From Mesotaenium endlicherianum (lineage: Eukaryota > Streptophyta > Zygnematophyceae > Zygnematales > Mesotaeniaceae): a stretch of 64,000 nt of DNA. Of this stretch, positions 59,801-64,000 are shown piece by piece (within the stretch, counting starts at the first letter, position 1; each line of letters begins with the position of its first letter). The notes under the pieces were generated by a model. The model saw only the letters and a program-made list of their open reading frames with translations. It did not search any database and was not told the DNA's origin. Where the stretch lies: the NCBI GenBank assembly GCA_009602735.1, contig WELA01006598.1, positions 186,844 to 250,843 on the forward strand, written 5' to 3'. A program made the translations under genes and the position numbers.

Positions 59801-60119
59801 ATATGTCTCCATACTCAAGCAAAGGCTGCTTTATATTACTTATATCACTCCCATGCTTGGACAACCTCCTCACACTACAAAGAAGACGTACAAAAATCTG
59901 GTTGCGTCCAAGTTAACACTTCTTGAAGTACCCCCCTCTTCCCATCTCCTCCCTCTTTGAAGAGAGTGAGATGCTAGCTTGCATCAACGTCTTCATGGCT
60001 GCCTTTAGCAACTTATAAATCATCCATGCTTCTCCTCTCTACCCTCTCTACACTCCTACAAGCATCACCAACCAAAGCTCCTCCTCCAAATGAAGCAACT
60101 AGGTAGCTCCAATACCATG

Positions 60120-60827
60120 TGAAAGGGAGAAGGGTGCGGGGAGTGTGCCATACACACTCGCACCCTCACCCGCGAGTGGAAGCGTGCACGAGGACCTTTC
60201 CTAGTTGCATACACAAAATGGAGTGGCCTGGTGGTGTGCCACCCTTGCAAGAGAGAGAGGGCTACATGAGAGAGGAGTGGAAATGAACTCCCTTTACTAA
60301 GAAAAGTCGTGTACAAGATAAGAGGGTTAGACTAGACTAGACAAAACAAGACTAGGCTCCCTCTTTTTATGCTTCAACTCTAAGTGTCCTCTCTAGCAAA
60401 GTACGTCCAGAACCTTCTACTATGGCTTCTTCCATGTAGGTGACCTTGCCTAGTTGGACAAGCTAGCACACTCACACGCACACAATCACGCTCTAGAATG
60501 TTCTACTACATAATCTACTAACTCCTCACGGAGTTTCTAGAATTTCCACAATCACTTTGGCCTTCTACGTAATTGTACGTAGTTCTTAGAACCCTCATGA
60601 TTCAATGTCCTACTTTCTAGACTCCAACCAAACTTTTCGTCACTGGACCTGTCCTTGTCACTAAAATTGAATCTGTAACACTAAAAATTAACTAAAAACT
60701 CCCATAATTCATAACTTTCTCAATACTTGTCCAAATGACTTGAAATAAAGGCCAAAGCTCTTCTAAAATCACACTCTGTGCATATAAAATGCTAGAAAGA
60801 TACAAACTACACTTTGATAACCTTACA
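60120..60827 (-). repeat. family C second copy, right LTR (5' LTR)
   Basis: 708 bp, TGAAAGGGAGAAGGGTGCGG...CCTTACA, directly right of the primer site. Confidence 0.92.
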
Positions 60828-60929
60828 CGAGCGAGAGTGGGTGCCGCTGCTGGGTCGCTTCAGGTTTTGTGCCGTTTGGAGCCTTTGGTGCAGCAGCTCT
60901 GCTCATCTGTTCCCCGGCAAAGTTGGGGG

Positions 60930-61320
60930 CAAGGGGAGGGAGGCACGGAGGATATGAAGGGGGAAGCAAGGAGAAAGTGGGGGAGGGTGGGCAGAGAGCG
61001 ATAGAGGGAGGGTTGTTGGGATGGAGCAAACAAGGAAGGTGTGGAGGGAACGAGTGAAGGAGGTAGCGGGGATTAGGGGAGCAAGAGAGGAGCGACAGAG
61101 AAAGCGAAGGAGAAGGGGAAGCAAGGGGTAAGGAAGACGTGGGAGGGAGCGAGGGAGATTGGAAAGGGATAGAGGGAGAGAGAGAAAAAGGGGGGAGAAT
61201 GGAGGGAGAGATGGAGGGAGGGAGGGAGTGGGAAGGGAAGACGGAGTGCGGAAGAGAGCATGACGGGGGAGGGTGGGGGGGGCGAAAGCGGGGGAGGGAG
61301 CGAGGGGTGGACGAAGAGAG
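60930..61320. repeat. long polypurine (G/A) tract
   Basis: Roughly 390 bp of almost pure purine on the plus strand, rich in GGGAGG and GAGGGA. It could adopt triplex or G-quadruplex structure in vitro (general property of such sequence). It ends just before the second family A copy. Confidence 0.85.
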
Positions 61321-61328
61321 CAAAAATT

Positions 61329-62061
61329 TGTAATGAATCACTATGTTGAGTAATATTCATTTAAATACAATAGTTAATATGTTCAGCAGGCTGAACTTTA
61401 GTAATTATTAAGTCTGCTCGATTTCTAATACTTACTTTAATGACTCAGCCGGGAGCAGCAGGCTGAAGTCAATTAGGTCAGCTTGTTGACTTAGGTCAAC
61501 TTGCTGACATATTCTTTGATAGTCAGCTGACTGCCGTACTCGATAGCAGCGAACTGCCTAGTTTTGAATCTAAGTGTGGTGTGCTAGATGAGTGGCCAGA
61601 TGACACCCCTTGGGTGGATGGCGATTTGGGATGATGGGAGATGGCTGTGAATTTGGTTAGCCGAGGTCCTACCAACGTGGTTAACTCCCGAGTAGGCGGT
61701 GCCATCGCACTTGCTGTTGAACAGTAAGCTCATTCCATGTACATATGCTATTTATTGCTCTTGAGCTCAGCATTCGGAAACAATGCCAACTCTCTTGTAC
61801 CACTTACTGAGAGATATCTGAATCCAAGGCAAGAAGCTATTGATGCAAACTGTCTTCTAACCTTGCTTATGTATGAGTTCACTAATTGCATGCTTGATGC
61901 TTTGTTACTTGCATTTGACTTAGGAGTATTGCTTACTGTTGGTGTACACTGTATTGTATTTTGCTGTTAAAGCAATTAACAAAATATCCATAGTGATTAC
62001 TTACTGATACAAAGATCTTTTATTAAATGTTAATCGCCTGTTGGTAAGCTGATTGATTTTA
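61329..62061 (+). repeat. second family A copy, 5' LTR
   Basis: About 733 bp, aligning along its length to 14,581-15,300 with many substitutions and small length differences. Confidence 0.9.
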
Positions 62062-64000
62062 GTGGTATCAAAGTTGGTTATCATAGTCGTCTTGTATGGT
62101 AAGGACTAGCTCTCAAACTAGCAACTCTCTTGACATGGAGGGTGGGGTCAAAGGGAACATTGTGGAAGGGTAGGACGAAAGCGGCGTCTTTGGACCCGTA
62201 TTTACTCCAAAACGCTGCATGATGCAGGAGCTAGAGAAGCTGCAGAGGAGGCAACAGCTCTTGCTGCGGTAGCAGCTCAGCTTGCTGAGGATGAGCGCAT
62301 AGCCAAGGAGGTAGAAGAGGAAGAAAACAGGAGGGCCCTCGACGGAAGGACGGTGGAAGAGCAGAAGGCAGAGAGGGCCAATCTTCGAAACCAACCTCCT
62401 GCTGTGCCTACTGTTATACTTTTTCCTCAGATTCGCAGACAACTGAGTGCAACAAGCATAGCCGGAGCGACAGCAATCGGGAATGCTGAAGCTGCTACTA
62501 ATTGAGCCAATTTTGCTGTTGCTGCGTTTGCCGGACTACCATCTCAGTATGTAGGTCTGGGAGCATTATTTGTGCAAATGCAATCGCAAATGGCAAGCAT
62601 GTATCAGTCCCAATAAAAGGATCATGATGGCATTGCTGCGTGACACAGACCAACTGGGTTCCCAAACCACTGGTGGTGGTGGCAGAGGGCCCAGTAAGCC
62701 TAAGCCAAAACCTCCTCAAGACTATGACCCTGAGGGAAACAAAAAGTAATAGTAGTACTACCTGATCAAGTTTCTTACTGATGTTGAGCAGTGGCTGGAG
62801 AACTACCCAAAACTGCAAGACTAGAAGAAAGTCAGGCACACGGGTGCTCTACCAAAAGGCAGTGCAGCAAACTAGTGGCTGTATTGGAAATGAACGTAAG
62901 GCTCAACAACTTGGTGACCCTACTTGGGTAGAGTTTGTCGAGAAGCTGCATGACAAGTTTGATATTATCAAGCAGCAGGAGAAAGCTATCTATGCGTTCA
63001 TCCCCTTGACCCTGAAGCAGACCACTTCAGTTGCTGAATTTTTCCAGAAGTTCTAGGAGAACATGATGAAGCAGCCAAAATTGCCTAAGCGGTATAGGAT
63101 AGCATACTTCAGGTATGGCTTGAAGTCCAAGGTCTCAGGTCATTTTGCTGAAAAAAGTATGGAATAATTGACTGACTTGATCCAAGATGGTGATGCCTGG
63201 GATCAGCAACAGTTTAATCACAAGCGCCAGAGTAATGCTTTGGTGTCTAAGATTGTCAAAAAGCCACATGGGTTTTACAATGCAATTGATTGGGCTGAGG
63301 ATGATCGGAATGATGAGGATGAGTATGAGTATTATGCTGTATAGTCTAGAGGGAGAGGTGGATACTTTCGAGGTGGCTATGGAAGAGGTGGTGGTAGGAC
63401 TAAGCCGAGACCAGCCTCAGCAGAATCTATTTGCTTCTATTGCCAGAAGTCGGACCACTACAGAGAGCAGTGTCCTAGAAAGCACCTCCCAAAGGTCGAG
63501 GAAAAAGACCAGCCTTTAAAAAACAGCAACAGTCAGTAATCCAGTCTACTGACCGTGAGGGTGCTAGAGATAGTGAGTCGTCACTAGCTGCCCTCGTAGC
63601 AGGTATTATGGGTCCTGCTGAACTGGATTCACTATGCATGCTTGACAAACAGATAAAGGAGACCATCAGCAATATAGATCTTCAGAAAGTGCACACTCCG
63701 GATGGTCTTGTTCCACTTGATGTCCAACATTTATTTGCTAAGTCAGGAGAACAATGCGAAAGTCAGGAAAAGTCAGTGCCCCCTATCCTACTGTATTGTA
63801 TGATTGCAGGCAGGAAGGTGAGGGCATTTGTTGACGGAGGAACGTGACATACTTTTATCCATAAGGACTTGATTAAGCCGCTAAGGCTGCCTACTGTCAC
63901 CCAAGGAAATAGAAGAAAAAATATTGAAGATGCCTCAAGCATCCCGGGAGGAGTTATAACCAAGCCTATTGTGGTCAAGTTGGGTTCTGGCATTGCATTT
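61329..64000 (+). mobile_element. family A chromovirus, second copy, old and running off the window
   Basis: A 5' LTR (61,329-62,061), a primer site TGGTATCAAAG, a recognisable gag region (about 62,100-63,540) and the beginning of pol including the protease region (about 63,600-64,000). It is much more diverged than the copy at 14,581 and broken in many places (more than five). Its right end lies beyond the window, so a target duplication cannot be checked. Confidence 0.93.

Larger units (their letters stand above)
56176..60827 (-). mobile_element. family C non-autonomous LTR element, second copy
   Basis: A 4.65-kb element with LTRs at 56,176-56,877 and 60,120-60,827, primer site (GCTCCAATACCA, 60,106-60,117) and an almost perfect target duplication (GGAGC / CGAGC). 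The interior is non-coding apart from a B-like remnant around 58,670-58,870 (LVLVTLARSSHVASVPPNNLGE on the minus strand, matching [22 protein letters not shown] in B). It is uninterrupted by other elements and presumably mobilised in the past by proteins of a related element. Confidence 0.92.

Noticed and set aside
60823-61360. Long Pro/Ser/Leu-rich minus-strand frames over the polypurine tract
   Set aside because: They are low-complexity translations of a CCT/CTC-rich strand and contain no plausible domain. The same applies around 55,850-56,375.
1-64000. CRISPR arrays, tRNA or rRNA genes, bacterial operons
   Set aside because: No regularly spaced repeats, cloverleaf-like sequences or ribosomal segments were noticed. 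The only tRNA-like words are retrotransposon primer sites.

Overview
The window looks like nuclear DNA of a streptophyte, quite possibly a repeat-rich charophycean green alga (inference). The reasons are a plant-type QALGGH C2H2 zinc finger, several genes built from short exons with GT-AG splice sites, and a majority of sequence derived from Ty3/gypsy chromovirus-type LTR retrotransposons. Most of these are primed by a site resembling the initiator-tRNA-Met complement TGGTATC(A/G)GAGC. No bacterial operons, CRISPR arrays, rRNA or tRNA genes were seen.

Layout. 1-3.3 kb: a GA microsatellite and a spliced zinc-finger gene (minus). 3.3-7.5 kb: mostly unreadable sequence, one rearranged chromovirus fragment and a cluster of short palindromes. 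7.6-10.3 kb: a decayed C5 cytosine methyltransferase whose reading frame is interrupted by a solo LTR with a perfect 5-bp target duplication. 10.9-12.3 kb: an intact four-exon RING-finger gene (minus). 13-35.4 kb: an unusual block. Two partly similar sequence arms lie in inverted orientation (about 13.0-24.1 kb and 30.4-33.4 kb). They enclose an unknown spliced gene (minus, 24.5-25.7 kb) and a CACTA/Tnp2-like DNA transposase relic (plus, 26.6-30.2 kb). The left arm carries a nearly whole 8.9-kb chromovirus (family A, 14,581-23,526), and the right arm carries another unknown gene. A further spliced gene of unknown function follows at 33.7-35.4 kb.

36.7-60.8 kb is a graveyard of minus-strand LTR elements. 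Family B is a chromovirus with gag, pol and chromodomain. Family C is an almost non-coding relative of B with two copies. Family D is an old Ty3/gypsy pol that has a cytosine-methyltransferase C-terminal region directly upstream of its protease/RT region. They are nested three deep: B sits in an LTR of the first C element, and that C element separates the RNase H and integrase parts of D. Long polypurine tracts lie on both sides of the second C copy. From 61.3 kb to the window end there is a second, old copy of family A.

The functional core that can be defended is small: the zinc-finger gene, the RING gene and three spliced genes of unknown function. The rest is mobile DNA or decay. The most interesting item is the D-family combination of a DNA methyltransferase with retrotransposon pol, in a window that also holds a separate, different methyltransferase relic.
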